A DNA stretch of 46,217 bases from Flammeovirgaceae bacterium BBD 1991-12. Its GTDB lineage: Bacteria > Bacteroidota > Bacteroidia > Cytophagales > Cyclobacteriaceae. Below the pieces are notes generated by a model. It searched no databases, was not told where the DNA came from, and was given only the letters and a program-made list of their open reading frames with translations. The stretch spans positions 1 through 46,217 of the forward strand of contig LYSV01000065.1 of NCBI GenBank assembly GCA_001657315.1, in the 5' to 3' direction. Positions 34,350-43,671 of this stretch are shown piece by piece (the stretch's first letter is position 1; each line of letters opens with the position of its first letter). Made by a program: the position numbers and the translations under genes.

Positions 34350-35783
34350 CTAAATGACCTTTAACCATTTTAATATTAACAAAACCGGTATTATGGCATG
34401 CACATAGGATACAATGGCAATTCCGGTTGGCACAAATATGGTCAATGTTATTATATAAAAGATAAAATAACCCGGTTCACTATGGTAAAGCATCATATTG
34501 GTCGCGAGCCATTTATGAAGTACTCCATAGGCTATGAATACGAGTATTACCCCAAAGACAGAAAAATTCCAATATGCTTCTCCCACCGGCCCCGGAGGAA
34601 TGCCTGCTCCACTGGATTTTCTAAATATTCGTTCTCCTGAAATCGCTCCGGCTCCTCTTGGTTTTCCTGCCCAAAAATACCTTGGTATAAAAAACAAAAG
34701 GGTACCTATGTAGGACTCTCCATACAAATGATCCACCTCCTCCGGCACAGTACCAATTACGGCAAGGTAACCATTGGATTCACTTCGCCTTGCCATCTCT
34801 TCCTGTGTATCCTCAACCAATTCAAAAAAATTGAATTCCAGCAATGAGGCCCATTCAATATTTCCTTTAAAAGTACTGGACCTTATATTGCCAAGGAACC
34901 CTATAAGAACAAGTGCCATGGCTCCAAACAGCACAACTCTTATCCCGGGTATTTTCTTCTTTTTCCAAATTGTGATCAATAGGAACAAAGTGCCCAGATA
35001 AACAATTGATGAACGCGATCCTGTAAGTATGAATTGAAGAGGTATAACAGAGATCAGAACTATCCAGAAGAAAGGATTGCGTTCTGTTCGATCATCAAAT
35101 GCGTACCAGATCAAAACTGCCAGAGGAGCAGTCTTTACCATGACAAAGATCGGACCATCTCCGGCCAAAGCATTGAATCTGCCCTGTGCCCAGGATAGCA
35201 GGTGGTTGGTGATCCCCCCTTTAAACTGGAGGTAGACAAAAAAAACCAACATGCCAATAACCGTAAGGGTAAGTATTTTGCCCTTCAGCCTTACAGGTTC
35301 TCCAAAATTGATTTTTAAAGGAGCCAGTGACGTCATGTAAAAATAGCCGAGGTAGTAGGAAAGAACCGCTACAATATTGATGATCTGCCCCTGTACATAC
35401 ACGTATTCCAGATCCTGATGACGCCAATCATAAAAAAGGATATGTGAAATTTCATAATACTCACTTAGCTGTTCCGGGTAAAAAATACCCAACAATAATT
35501 CGGGATTGGCTCCGATCTTCCGAAGAAGACTGAAGATAAGCGGGAATATCAGTGGATGAAGCCAACCATATGTTTTACGATAAAAAAAAACGGGCAGGAA
35601 CAGCAAAAAGTTATAAAGGAGTTCGATAGAATAGATCAGCCAGTTGGGGCTTGCCTGAAAGTAGGTCAGGACCGCTGACTGATACACTATATAAACTACA
35701 AAATAGGCAATCAATATGCTCCTGTAAATCGGAGATACAGTAATGAAGGGGTTCCTGTCTGAAATTTGATCTCTGTTATGCAA
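34350..35783 (-). CDS. Wzy-like O-antigen/capsule polymerase
   Basis: A 477-residue integral membrane protein with about ten to twelve hydrophobic helices and a long external loop (about residues 295-390, including SFKGNIEW and ESNGYLAVIGTVPEEVDHLYG). This layout and its place between glycosyltransferase and ligase genes match the Wzy-type polymerase family, which joins lipid-linked repeat units in the periplasm. Wzy proteins share little sequence, so the call rests mainly on topology and context. Confidence 0.75.
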   Translation of the reverse strand: MHNRDQISDRNPFITVSPIYRSILIAYFVVYIVYQSAVLTYFQASPNWLIYSIELLYNFLLFLPVFFYRKTYGWLHPLIFPLIFSLLRKIGANPELLLGIFYPEQLSEYYEISHILFYDWRHQDLEYVYVQGQIINIVAVLSYYLGYFYMTSLAPLKINFGEPVRLKGKILTLTVIGMLVFFVYLQFKGGITNHLLSWAQGRFNALAGDGPIFVMVKTAPLAVLIWYAFDDRTERNPFFWIVLISVIPLQFILTGSRSSIVYLGTLFLLITIWKKKKIPGIRVVLFGAMALVLIGFLGNIRSSTFKGNIEWASLLEFNFFELVEDTQEEMARRSESNGYLAVIGTVPEEVDHLYGESYIGTLLFFIPRYFWAGKPRGAGAISGERIFRKSSGAGIPPGPVGEAYWNFSVFGVILVFIAYGVLHKWLATNMMLYHSEPGYFIFYIITLTIFVPTGIAIVSYVHAIIPVLLILKWLKVI

Positions 35784-35888
35784 ATTATATAATTGTCCTT
35801 GTCAAAATGCCGGCATCAACCTCCCGCAATAAACAGGGTTATTTATGCGAAAGCCAACTCAGCCCAGTGCCAATATCTTTGAGCAGGG

Positions 35889-37016
35889 TCATTTGATCAA
35901 CGAAACAAACGCGTCTTTATAATGGGACGAGATCACCTCACCTGTGAAATGACCAGATCTTTTCAAACCGTTAGCACTTAATTCATTTCTCAATGATCTG
36001 TTTTCAATCAATTGAGCTATTGCTTTAGCCATGGATCTGTGATCCCCTACCGGTACAATTATTCCATCGACTCCATCTGAAATTATCTCTCCGGGACCAT
36101 ACGGACAATCTGTTGCTATGACCGGAGTACCCGCCGCCATGGCTTCTACTATGACATTTCCGAATCCTTCATAGTAACTGCTCAGGATAAATATATCTGC
36201 AGCCTTCATAAAATCCATAGGAGAGTCTTTGAATCCCATGAATTTAACATCATCGAGAATAGTTAACCTATCAGCTAAATCTCGGAGATTCTCTTCTTCG
36301 GGACCTTCACCCAAAATCCAGAGTTCGCAATCATATTTTTCCTGAACAAGTGCCATTGCCTGAATTACGAGGTCAAAACCCTTTAGCCTGATCAACCTTC
36401 CGCAAACCATAAGCACCGTTTTTTCAGGGTTTTTCAAAATGGGTTCAGTTTTTGGGTTTTGCTGCGGATCAATGCCTATATTGTTTATAACGATAGTATT
36501 CATGCCAAGCCTGCGTTCCAGACTTATCAGATCCTGCCTGACCCCCTTTGATAAAGCAACAATTAAATCTGCTCTCGGGTAAATTTTGGGTATGAGCAGG
36601 CTAATCAGTTTGTTGAATGGGTTCCATTGGAATTTCAATCCCTGCAGTATTGGGGTTTGAATGCCAAAGGCCAACCTGCTTTTACTTTTTGCCCTTCTGT
36701 GAGCAAAATAAGAAACCACATTGGCATGATCCATGATCGAAAAAAAAATGTGCGGACTCAACTTCTTTATTTCCGCAGCCAATGGTGATATGGTTTGCAA
36801 AAGCCCTAATATTCCTTTTTTTATCTTCCCGTTACTGAGGTAAACAACATGAACATGTTTGGGTATCAACCACTCATATTGACCATTCGACCTGGATAAA
36901 AACAAAGTAATTTTGAATGTTTGGGCATCCAGATGTCCGATTAACCGAGCCAGATGCATCTCGGCGCCACCACTTCCGAGATTAGGACAATAAAAACCTA
37001 TACTAATCCTCGACAT
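35889..37016 (-). CDS. GT4-family glycosyltransferase
   Basis: A 375-residue GT-B enzyme: the N-terminal loop GSGGAEMHLARLIGHL, then VLMVCGRLIRLKGFDLVIQA and the EX7E motif YYEGFGNVIVEAMAAGTPVI. It resembles the GT4 group acting on N-acetylgalactosamine-type acceptors (the group containing PglA/PglJ-like enzymes), though substrate is uncertain. It overlaps the SDR gene by 14 bases, and a 105-base gap separates it from the polymerase. Confidence 0.9.
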   Translation of the reverse strand: MSRISIGFYCPNLGSGGAEMHLARLIGHLDAQTFKITLFLSRSNGQYEWLIPKHVHVVYLSNGKIKKGILGLLQTISPLAAEIKKLSPHIFFSIMDHANVVSYFAHRRAKSKSRLAFGIQTPILQGLKFQWNPFNKLISLLIPKIYPRADLIVALSKGVRQDLISLERRLGMNTIVINNIGIDPQQNPKTEPILKNPEKTVLMVCGRLIRLKGFDLVIQAMALVQEKYDCELWILGEGPEEENLRDLADRLTILDDVKFMGFKDSPMDFMKAADIFILSSYYEGFGNVIVEAMAAGTPVIATDCPYGPGEIISDGVDGIIVPVGDHRSMAKAIAQLIENRSLRNELSANGLKRSGHFTGEVISSHYKDAFVSLIK

Positions 37017-37941
37017 AGGCGCTAAAATACTCTATGGTCTCACTCAAACCTTCATCCAGAACTTTCAGGTCTTTCCCCAATAGTTTTCTCATATTGTCAA
37101 TGGTGGGCAGCCTTCTGGTCATATCACCTTCTTTCAAAGGAGGTAAGTGTTCTACAACGGATTTTGAATTTGTGAGCAGAATGACCTTTTTGGCGAGATC
37201 CAGTATTTTCAATTCTGAATTTGACCCAATGTTTATAATCTTATTTGCAAAATCCTCATTTTGTAAGGCCTTAATGGTTGCCGTGATATTATCAGAGATA
37301 TAACAGAATGTTCTGGTTTGATCTCCTTTGCCATAAACTGTCAGAGGTTTATTTTGGAGTGCGGCTTTAATGAATTTGGAGATGACGAAGTCCCCGGATT
37401 GTCTGGGGCCGTAGGTATTAAAAAACCTGAATATCGTATAATTCAGACCATACTCCTTCTGAAATGTTTTCAGATACACTTCGCCCAAATTCTTAACTAC
37501 CGCATAAGGTAGCTTTGAATTCAGAGGTGTAGTATCCTCATTTTGAGGAAATTCAACAGGTTCACCATATACCTCACTCGATGAACTAAAAAAAACTCTT
37601 TTGACTCCTGCTTTGCTTGACAATTCGAGAATGTTTTCAATTCCCCTGATGTCTGAAAGTACGGACAATGGACTTTCCAGAGTACGTTTTACACCAACAA
37701 AAGCAGCATAATGGAAAACATAGTCGGGTTGGAACTGGTTAAATACAGGTGCAATCTGTGCCAGCTCATTGACATTCAGCTCTTCAAACCTAAAATTCGG
37801 GTTTAACTGACATTGCACCATGTTGTTTGCGAACCCCGTGGCAAAATTGTCTACACCCAATACCTCGAATCCCTGCTCAAGCAGACCCTCGGCCAGGTGA
37901 CTTGGGATGAATCCGGCAACGCCTGTAATTAAAACTTTCAT
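37003..37941 (-). CDS. SDR-family nucleotide-sugar epimerase/decarboxylase
   Basis: A 312-residue extended SDR. The N-terminal nucleotide motif is GVAGFIPSHL, where the third glycine of the usual GFIGSHL is Pro. The active-site Ser is in FFSSSSEVYG and the Tyr/Lys pair is in YAVVKNLGE. The C-terminal part has RFFNTYGPRQSG, TVYGKGDQTRTFCY and GDMTRRLPTID, as in UDP-glucuronate decarboxylases and UDP-sugar 4-epimerases. It makes a nucleotide-sugar precursor for the polymer; exact product is not resolved. Confidence 0.85.
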   Translation of the reverse strand: MKVLITGVAGFIPSHLAEGLLEQGFEVLGVDNFATGFANNMVQCQLNPNFRFEELNVNELAQIAPVFNQFQPDYVFHYAAFVGVKRTLESPLSVLSDIRGIENILELSSKAGVKRVFFSSSSEVYGEPVEFPQNEDTTPLNSKLPYAVVKNLGEVYLKTFQKEYGLNYTIFRFFNTYGPRQSGDFVISKFIKAALQNKPLTVYGKGDQTRTFCYISDNITATIKALQNEDFANKIINIGSNSELKILDLAKKVILLTNSKSVVEHLPPLKEGDMTRRLPTIDNMRKLLGKDLKVLDEGLSETIEYFSAYVED

Positions 37942-37984
37942 TCAGTACAAAATTTCTGACAAATCTATCATTATTATATTTTCA

Positions 37985-38884
37985 TCAGGTATTCCAGATC
38001 GATAAATTCCTATCAAGAAACAAGGACAGTTTCTCATTATAGGTTCTGTAGTATTTTTTAAGATCGGCAAGTACCTGTTCATCATTACGCTCCACTTTCC
38101 TACTCCTGCTGGTCATGAGTCCAAAATAGAATTTCTTCAGAATGGCAGTGGTTTTGTTTTCAGGCAGAATACGATTAACCCCCCTTAGTTTTCCATGTAA
38201 ATATCTGTTGAGAACTGTAACTGTCTGGTTCCTTTTCACAAAGTCATAGGAAGAAAAGAAGCTTCCATCGATCCCTATGAATGCGCACAGGTCATTCATA
38301 ATATCAACCGGTTGGTCCCTGAGCTCCTCGTATAGGATAATCTTGATTTTGTTACGATCATAATACTCATACCAATGTGAAAGATACTCAACATACTTTC
38401 CATAATTAATATCACGTCGTAAAACATAAGCACTCCTGCTTTTGTCTAACTCTTTTAATGGTTCATCATTTAAAACGACATTCACATATTCCTGAAATCT
38501 TATATTGGAAGAAAATGCCGCAAGATTATTTCTGGTGTAGTTAAACGAGCTGTAAACTCTTGAGGATGGTTCTCTCAACACAAAAATGACTTTAGTGTTT
38601 TGTCCATGGGCAGAAAGAATTTGTGGTGTGTTTTTTTGATAAAGATAGTGGGTAGTTCCTTCCAGTTTTAACTTATCAGGGCTTTGATAAAACGAAAGAT
38701 AGCCTCCTGAGGAAGGTTGGTAATAATTGTTGGCTTTGTTTTTCAGGGGGTGATCCCTATCCATAAAGAAGAACGTCTCCTTTGGAGAAGCTCCACATAT
38801 ATCCGGATATTCAGCCAACCAGTTAAACAAGGAACTTGTTCCACATTTCGGCGCACCGCCTATTATAACATCGGGAGGTATCAT
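37985..38884 (-). CDS. Sulfotransferase 1
   Basis: A 299-residue PAPS-dependent sulfotransferase. The 5'-phosphosulfate-binding loop is IIGGAPKCGTSSLFNWL near the N-terminus, and the 3'-phosphate-binding region is KVIFVLREPSSRVYSSFNY. This is the layout of carbohydrate sulfotransferases. It transfers sulfate from PAPS to a sugar hydroxyl, probably in the cytosol on the lipid-linked unit or nascent chain. It overlaps the upstream glycosyltransferase by four bases, so the two are translationally coupled. Confidence 0.9.
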   Translation of the reverse strand: MIPPDVIIGGAPKCGTSSLFNWLAEYPDICGASPKETFFFMDRDHPLKNKANNYYQPSSGGYLSFYQSPDKLKLEGTTHYLYQKNTPQILSAHGQNTKVIFVLREPSSRVYSSFNYTRNNLAAFSSNIRFQEYVNVVLNDEPLKELDKSRSAYVLRRDINYGKYVEYLSHWYEYYDRNKIKIILYEELRDQPVDIMNDLCAFIGIDGSFFSSYDFVKRNQTVTVLNRYLHGKLRGVNRILPENKTTAILKKFYFGLMTSRSRKVERNDEQVLADLKKYYRTYNEKLSLFLDRNLSIWNT

Positions 38885-40023
38885 GGTCTCAATACTTTTT
38901 CGAACTTCGCCAGATTAAGATCCGAACTAAACAGTTTTTCCCTCAGTGCAATACCATTTTCCACATACTGCTGATAATCACTAAAGTTAACCAGGCCGGT
39001 TATCTCCGACGTCAATTTATCAAAATCACCATTTGATACAACTCTCCCACAATCGTGCTTTTCCAATATTTCACGTGCCGAACAGACATCAAATGAAATG
39101 ACGGGAGTGCCGCATGACAGACTTTCGATCATTACTCTTGACAACCCCTCTCTTTTGGAGACTACCAGTGTCAGATCAAAAATGTTGTACCAATCCGCCA
39201 TTTGTGAAGAGTACCCTGCAAAAAAAACACGGTCATCTATACCCAGGTCAATGGTCGCCTGCAAACACTTTCTGCAGTACGGATCCTTCCTGTCAAAATC
39301 ACCAATAAAATAGAATACCGCGGCAGGAAGCTTTTCAAGTATAGCAGCACAGGATTGAGTAATGAACTCATACTGTTGCTTAAGGGGATAGACCGCAGCA
39401 GGAATACCAATGACAGTCTTATCTCTCATGATATTGTGGCTTTTCCGCAGGCTGTCCTTTCCGGGGCTATCATAAGGTTTATATTTTTCACCGTTAACAA
39501 TACTATAAATAGCGAAAACCTTGCTGCGATCAATACCAAGTCTGGCAGAGAGTATGTTCTTCATATCATAGGAAAGTACGATGAATGCGTTGGTGATCCA
39601 TTTGGATAACTTCCACTTGATACCATACTTCTCATCAGGTGTTTTTACACCTCTTATACTAAATGTTATCCGTACACCAGCCACCCTTATCAAGGGGCCA
39701 ACATACACAAGTGCATCTATATCGTTGCAATAAACAACACGGATCCTATGTTGAATACAGAAGATCAGTACAAAAATATTTGAGACAGGTATAGAAAAAA
39801 CTTTCGGTAATTTCATTACATATCTTAATATAACGATCCGGGAGAAGTTCTTCCATTGCTCAAGCCTTTGGGTTCGACGTTGAGTGATCATATACTTTTC
39901 CCAGTGCCCCAGCCCGTTCACGATCTCAGACATACTCTCGAGTCCACCGTTGGCCCGGTTCAATGTTTGAAAGGCTACAAAGAGTATTCGCTGTTTTCCC
40001 GGTCTTCCCATTAAGCTTTCCAA
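38881..40023 (-). CDS. GT4-family glycosyltransferase
   Basis: A 380-residue GT-B enzyme: RILFVAFQTLNRANGGLESM at the N-terminus, donor domain with GIPAAVYPLKQQYEFI and EX7E-type segment SKREGLSRVMIESLSCGTPV. It lies between two sulfotransferase genes, overlapping sulfotransferase 2 by 13 bases and sulfotransferase 1 by four. The tight coupling suggests that it adds a residue which one of the neighbours sulfates (inference). Confidence 0.88.
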   Translation of the reverse strand: MESLMGRPGKQRILFVAFQTLNRANGGLESMSEIVNGLGHWEKYMITQRRTQRLEQWKNFSRIVILRYVMKLPKVFSIPVSNIFVLIFCIQHRIRVVYCNDIDALVYVGPLIRVAGVRITFSIRGVKTPDEKYGIKWKLSKWITNAFIVLSYDMKNILSARLGIDRSKVFAIYSIVNGEKYKPYDSPGKDSLRKSHNIMRDKTVIGIPAAVYPLKQQYEFITQSCAAILEKLPAAVFYFIGDFDRKDPYCRKCLQATIDLGIDDRVFFAGYSSQMADWYNIFDLTLVVSKREGLSRVMIESLSCGTPVISFDVCSAREILEKHDCGRVVSNGDFDKLTSEITGLVNFSDYQQYVENGIALREKLFSSDLNLAKFEKVLRP

Positions 40024-40910
40024 CCTGACAGGTCTCTGTTAATCAACATTTCCAAACCAGTAATATCTTCTTTAAAGTATTCTGCTAACTCATGCCTGAG
40101 TTCATCAGGAAAATGTAGCTTTCGCAAGCTCCGGTTTTCAATCCAGCGATTCAGTTTTCCCCTGTAGGCCTTAGGCAACAGGCTCCTGACAATATCTCTG
40201 AGTATTGATCCTTTTTGATAAAGCTCATACAACTTTCTGTGCTTTGGTATCCCGGACTTATTCATCCTCACATTTAAATCAGGGACAAAACTGGGATCTA
40301 CATTTAAAAAGGTGTAGATGTCTTTAATAAGGCCTATACGGTCCTGCACCAGGTCTTCGTACAATACTACTTTAATATTCTCTGGTGGGAAATTCCTGTA
40401 AAATGGTAATAGATTTTTATGGTACATTCCCTGATGAATATATGTACGTGTGTATTGACAATCATTTATCCCTTGCAATTCCTTCTCTAAAGCAGCCTGA
40501 AAGACAACTTCCTTTTCAAACCCCTTCTGCACGGCAAACGTATGGTGTGAAAATGCTCTGTCAACGGGATTTCTCAATATAGCTACCAGTTTTACATTGG
40601 GGAGATATTTTTTGATCCGGTCAGCAGCATCTGCTGAAGCAAGATAACCTGATGCCTCGCCAATGGCCAATTCTTTTGTTACACCCTGAAACAAGCTGTG
40701 ATAATCGTTAATATCAGTGACTGTCTTTCTATTGACCAGATCATTATCTGATATTTGTTGCCCTTCGTAGATAAAAAAACGGGGCTCTTTCAGTTCACTC
40801 ATAAACACCTGCGGATGCTGATGCAGATAGTTATACAAGGAAGTAGTTCCTGATTTAGCTGCACCTATGAGCAGGAAGTTTGGTAATATCTTTTCCACAC
40901 CGGATATCAT
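40011..40910 (-). CDS. Sulfotransferase 2 (heparan-sulfate-like)
   Basis: A 299-residue sulfotransferase closest in pattern to the Sulfotransfer_1 / heparan-sulfate 3-O group. PAPS loop is FLLIGAAKSGTTSLYNYLHQ, followed by ELKEPRFF, and the 3'-phosphate region is LVAILRNPVDRAFSHHTFA. The C-terminal half has KYLPNV-type and YEDLVQDRIGLI segments. It overlaps the methyltransferase by four bases. Confidence 0.92.
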   Translation of the reverse strand: MISGVEKILPNFLLIGAAKSGTTSLYNYLHQHPQVFMSELKEPRFFIYEGQQISDNDLVNRKTVTDINDYHSLFQGVTKELAIGEASGYLASADAADRIKKYLPNVKLVAILRNPVDRAFSHHTFAVQKGFEKEVVFQAALEKELQGINDCQYTRTYIHQGMYHKNLLPFYRNFPPENIKVVLYEDLVQDRIGLIKDIYTFLNVDPSFVPDLNVRMNKSGIPKHRKLYELYQKGSILRDIVRSLLPKAYRGKLNRWIENRSLRKLHFPDELRHELAEYFKEDITGLEMLINRDLSGWKA

Positions 40911-41773
40911 TCTTTTTTTTGAAATACCAAAATATCCTGAAAGTACAGGCCGGAGGCCTCACGCCAATTGCCAGGGTACAGGGTAATCAGATCCATATTA
41001 AGCCCGGAAAGCATTTTATCCAATCCCTCGCTTGTAATTGCAATTGCATCTTCAGCATGTTTCGCCCATTTTGTAGTAAACCAGTTCCCGGATCCATACG
41101 CATTGACACCAAAGATCCATTTTGTCTGTTTGGTGTTATGATATCTGGAAGCCTGATCTTTTCTGAGCGGATAGGAACGCTGGTAATAATCACTATCGAG
41201 GAGAAAAAAGGTTATGATAGCCTTACCACCGGGTTTTAAAACCCTATCGATCTCTTTAAAATAAAAGATGGCATCTTCCTCATTCAAATGCGTCCAAACA
41301 GATAGTGCAGTAACCAGATCTGCGCTGTTCTGCTCTATATCCCATTTCGTTTTTTCTTTACGTTGATGTTCAGAGTAGGTGGGATTAAAAAGGTCATGAT
41401 GAATGAACTTAAAATACGGTTTGTGATAATGCTTTCTGCAAAATGCTATATCTTTTTCCATAACGTCAATACCTATATATTGTCCATTATCGATCAGGTG
41501 GGGTTCGCTCGCCAATGCAAGAAGTCCTGTTCCACACCCTATGTCAAGGATCAACGTCTTTTCACTGCCTTTCTTTGGCAGGTTAAGCCCTATAAGCGCC
41601 TGAAAAATACCGATAACATGACTCCACTCAATCAATGAAGCCTTACCTCCTCTTCTGAATTTGGCAGACGGAATATTCTTTATGTTCAATGACCTTCGAA
41701 TAAATTTTTTGTCAAGTTTCTCAAAAAGGCCGTTTATCAGTCTGTATTCAAGTTTTCTTATTTTGGCTATCAT
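40907..41773 (-). CDS. Class I SAM-dependent methyltransferase
   Basis: A 288-residue protein with a Rossmann-type methyltransferase domain (about 75-220): motif I LDIGCGTGLLALA, acidic motif II region YIGIDVMEKD, motif IV SADLVTALSVWTHLNEEDA and post-motif VLKPGGKAIITFF. It would methylate a sugar hydroxyl or carboxylate in the polymer, by context. It lies seven bases from the upstream glycosyltransferase and overlaps sulfotransferase 2. Confidence 0.87.
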   Translation of the reverse strand: MIAKIRKLEYRLINGLFEKLDKKFIRRSLNIKNIPSAKFRRGGKASLIEWSHVIGIFQALIGLNLPKKGSEKTLILDIGCGTGLLALASEPHLIDNGQYIGIDVMEKDIAFCRKHYHKPYFKFIHHDLFNPTYSEHQRKEKTKWDIEQNSADLVTALSVWTHLNEEDAIFYFKEIDRVLKPGGKAIITFFLLDSDYYQRSYPLRKDQASRYHNTKQTKWIFGVNAYGSGNWFTTKWAKHAEDAIAITSEGLDKMLSGLNMDLITLYPGNWREASGLYFQDILVFQKKE

Positions 41774-41780
41774 TAATGTC

Positions 41781-42863
41781 TTATTTTAGAAATAAATGTT
41801 TATACTGTTTATCATAAATACTCCTGACATCATGATTGTCAACTGCATATTTTCTACCTTTATTTCCCATCACCTCTCTTAGTTCACGATCATTTATTAA
41901 TGTATCTAAATTTTTGAACCACGATTCATCATCACTACATAAAAATCCTGCCTCACTGTTTTCCACCAGGTTTCGGTTTATTCCTACAGGAGATGCTACA
42001 GCTGGAATACCCGCCGCAAAGTATTGAATTAATTTATACCCGCATTTACCTCTTTCCCATTCGGTATCGTCCAACGGCATAATCCCAATATCCAGTTTGC
42101 TGATCAGTTCTGATTCTCCCTCCAGTTCCCAATCATAAAATTCACAAAATGTAAAGTCCTTTAGTTTGCTTTTATCAGAACCGATGATCACAAATTGAAC
42201 ACGATCCTTATATTTTTCAGAAAGCTGTTTGAATACCTTGAATACGTTCATCAAATATTTTGTGGTATTCGGACTCCCTATCCATCCAATAGTCGTTTTT
42301 TCTATTGATACAACCTTATTCAAAAAAGCAGCGGTATTCACTGCGTTGGGAATAAATTTAATTCTATTCCTAATCGCTGAGAACTGCTCGAAATAATACG
42401 GTGTCCCTACCACTATTTCCGGGCTCTTATTGAGAAAGGCGTCAAATTGGGCTCTCCTGAAAATTCCAATGGGCCAGAAGTTTTGACGCAAATAGACAGC
42501 ATCGTCAAAACAGTACACCAAATGTTTATTCCTACGGATCAAAAATCCGGAAGTAAACGGCAATAGTACTACCTTCTGACAAAAAATAGTATCATATTTA
42601 GATGACATGAAAATGACAGAGATATTGAGGGCCAAAATTTTATAAATCAGTCGTGAGTAAATATATATGGCCTTTAGATATCTTTTCAGTCCACTTTTAA
42701 ATGAATTTCTGGGATGAGGCCCAAACTGCATTATTGTGTATTGGAAACCATCATTTTTAAGAAAGGGTAAAAACTGAAAAACATAGACCCGTGAACTGGC
42801 CACTCTGTCATCTCCAACGGTAATAAACAGTATTCGCTTCTTTGCCTTACTCGATGACATCAT
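41781..42863 (-). CDS. GT4-like glycosyltransferase
   Basis: A 360-residue GT-B-type protein. The N-terminal domain is short and starts RILFITVGDDRVASSRVYVF. The donor domain has TIGWIGSPNTTKYL, and the conserved end has ECGYKL-type residues in ERGKCGYKLIQYFAAGIPAV. The usual EX7E Glu is replaced by this GKCGYK pattern seen in a distinct group of capsule transferases. It overlaps sulfotransferase 3 by 17 bases. Confidence 0.82.
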   Translation of the reverse strand: MMSSSKAKKRILFITVGDDRVASSRVYVFQFLPFLKNDGFQYTIMQFGPHPRNSFKSGLKRYLKAIYIYSRLIYKILALNISVIFMSSKYDTIFCQKVVLLPFTSGFLIRRNKHLVYCFDDAVYLRQNFWPIGIFRRAQFDAFLNKSPEIVVGTPYYFEQFSAIRNRIKFIPNAVNTAAFLNKVVSIEKTTIGWIGSPNTTKYLMNVFKVFKQLSEKYKDRVQFVIIGSDKSKLKDFTFCEFYDWELEGESELISKLDIGIMPLDDTEWERGKCGYKLIQYFAAGIPAVASPVGINRNLVENSEAGFLCSDDESWFKNLDTLINDRELREVMGNKGRKYAVDNHDVRSIYDKQYKHLFLK

Positions 42864-43671
42864 AGCCCCACATTTTCATCAGCTCATCATTTTTAACCTC
42901 AGCGTAATACTTCATCAATGACTCATCATTTTTAAACCCATATTTCCTGGATCTGTGTAAAACCTTCGAAACGTCGTCATTGAGGTATCGTGGCAAAGGA
43001 TTTAGATCCAGAAAATCAGTTACACCTTTCAATATTTCCGTGGTATTGCTCAGCAGGTCTTCGTAACGTATTTCCAATAAGCCTCCCGGCCTTATGCTTT
43101 TGCGTCCTTCCAAATATATTAAAGCATACTCCTGCCACAGATTAAAAGCCCGATCCAGTGACCTGCATCTGACTGACCGGATGGAGTTCAGATCTTTATT
43201 TTTGCGGGAGAGCTCCCTGTTCTGAAGGCTTCGCGCCACATCTACTCCATTTCTTGAGATGAAAATGAACCTGGCCTTTTTAAATAAATCAGCATAAAGC
43301 GGTATAAAAAGTATAGTTCTCGGGTCCTTCCAGCCCCATAACTGCGGAACAGAATTGAAAATAGAATTACGCCAGCCGAGGTAAGATGTAGTGAAACTGA
43401 AACTCTTGATTTTTCTTCTGATAACATCCGTCAAATAATCTGTAGCAGGATCATCCTGTATACTTAATACGTTGGAGGGTGTATCCCAATAGGCATGAAC
43501 ACCGGACAAAAGCTCATTATTTAAATTCATAAAGAATTTCGATTCACAATGAACATTAAGGTCTTTCCCCACAAAAACACCAATATCTGACAATATCCTG
43601 GTAAAGATACTTGTCCCCGAACGATGCATTCCCAGAACTATCACAGGTGAGCTTTGATAAATCTCAGTCAC
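42847..43671 (-). CDS. Sulfotransferase 3
   Basis: A 274-residue PAPS-dependent sulfotransferase of a different subtype. The 5'-phosphosulfate loop is IVLGMHRSGTSIFTRILSD, and the 3'-phosphate region is ARFIFISRNGVDVARSLQ. It lacks the KSGTT form of sulfotransferase 2. It abuts the flippase gene (no gap) and overlaps the following glycosyltransferase. Confidence 0.88.
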   Translation of the reverse strand: MTEIYQSSPVIVLGMHRSGTSIFTRILSDIGVFVGKDLNVHCESKFFMNLNNELLSGVHAYWDTPSNVLSIQDDPATDYLTDVIRRKIKSFSFTTSYLGWRNSIFNSVPQLWGWKDPRTILFIPLYADLFKKARFIFISRNGVDVARSLQNRELSRKNKDLNSIRSVRCRSLDRAFNLWQEYALIYLEGRKSIRPGGLLEIRYEDLLSNTTEILKGVTDFLDLNPLPRYLNDDVSKVLHRSRKYGFKNDESLMKYYAEVKNDELMKMWGYDVIE

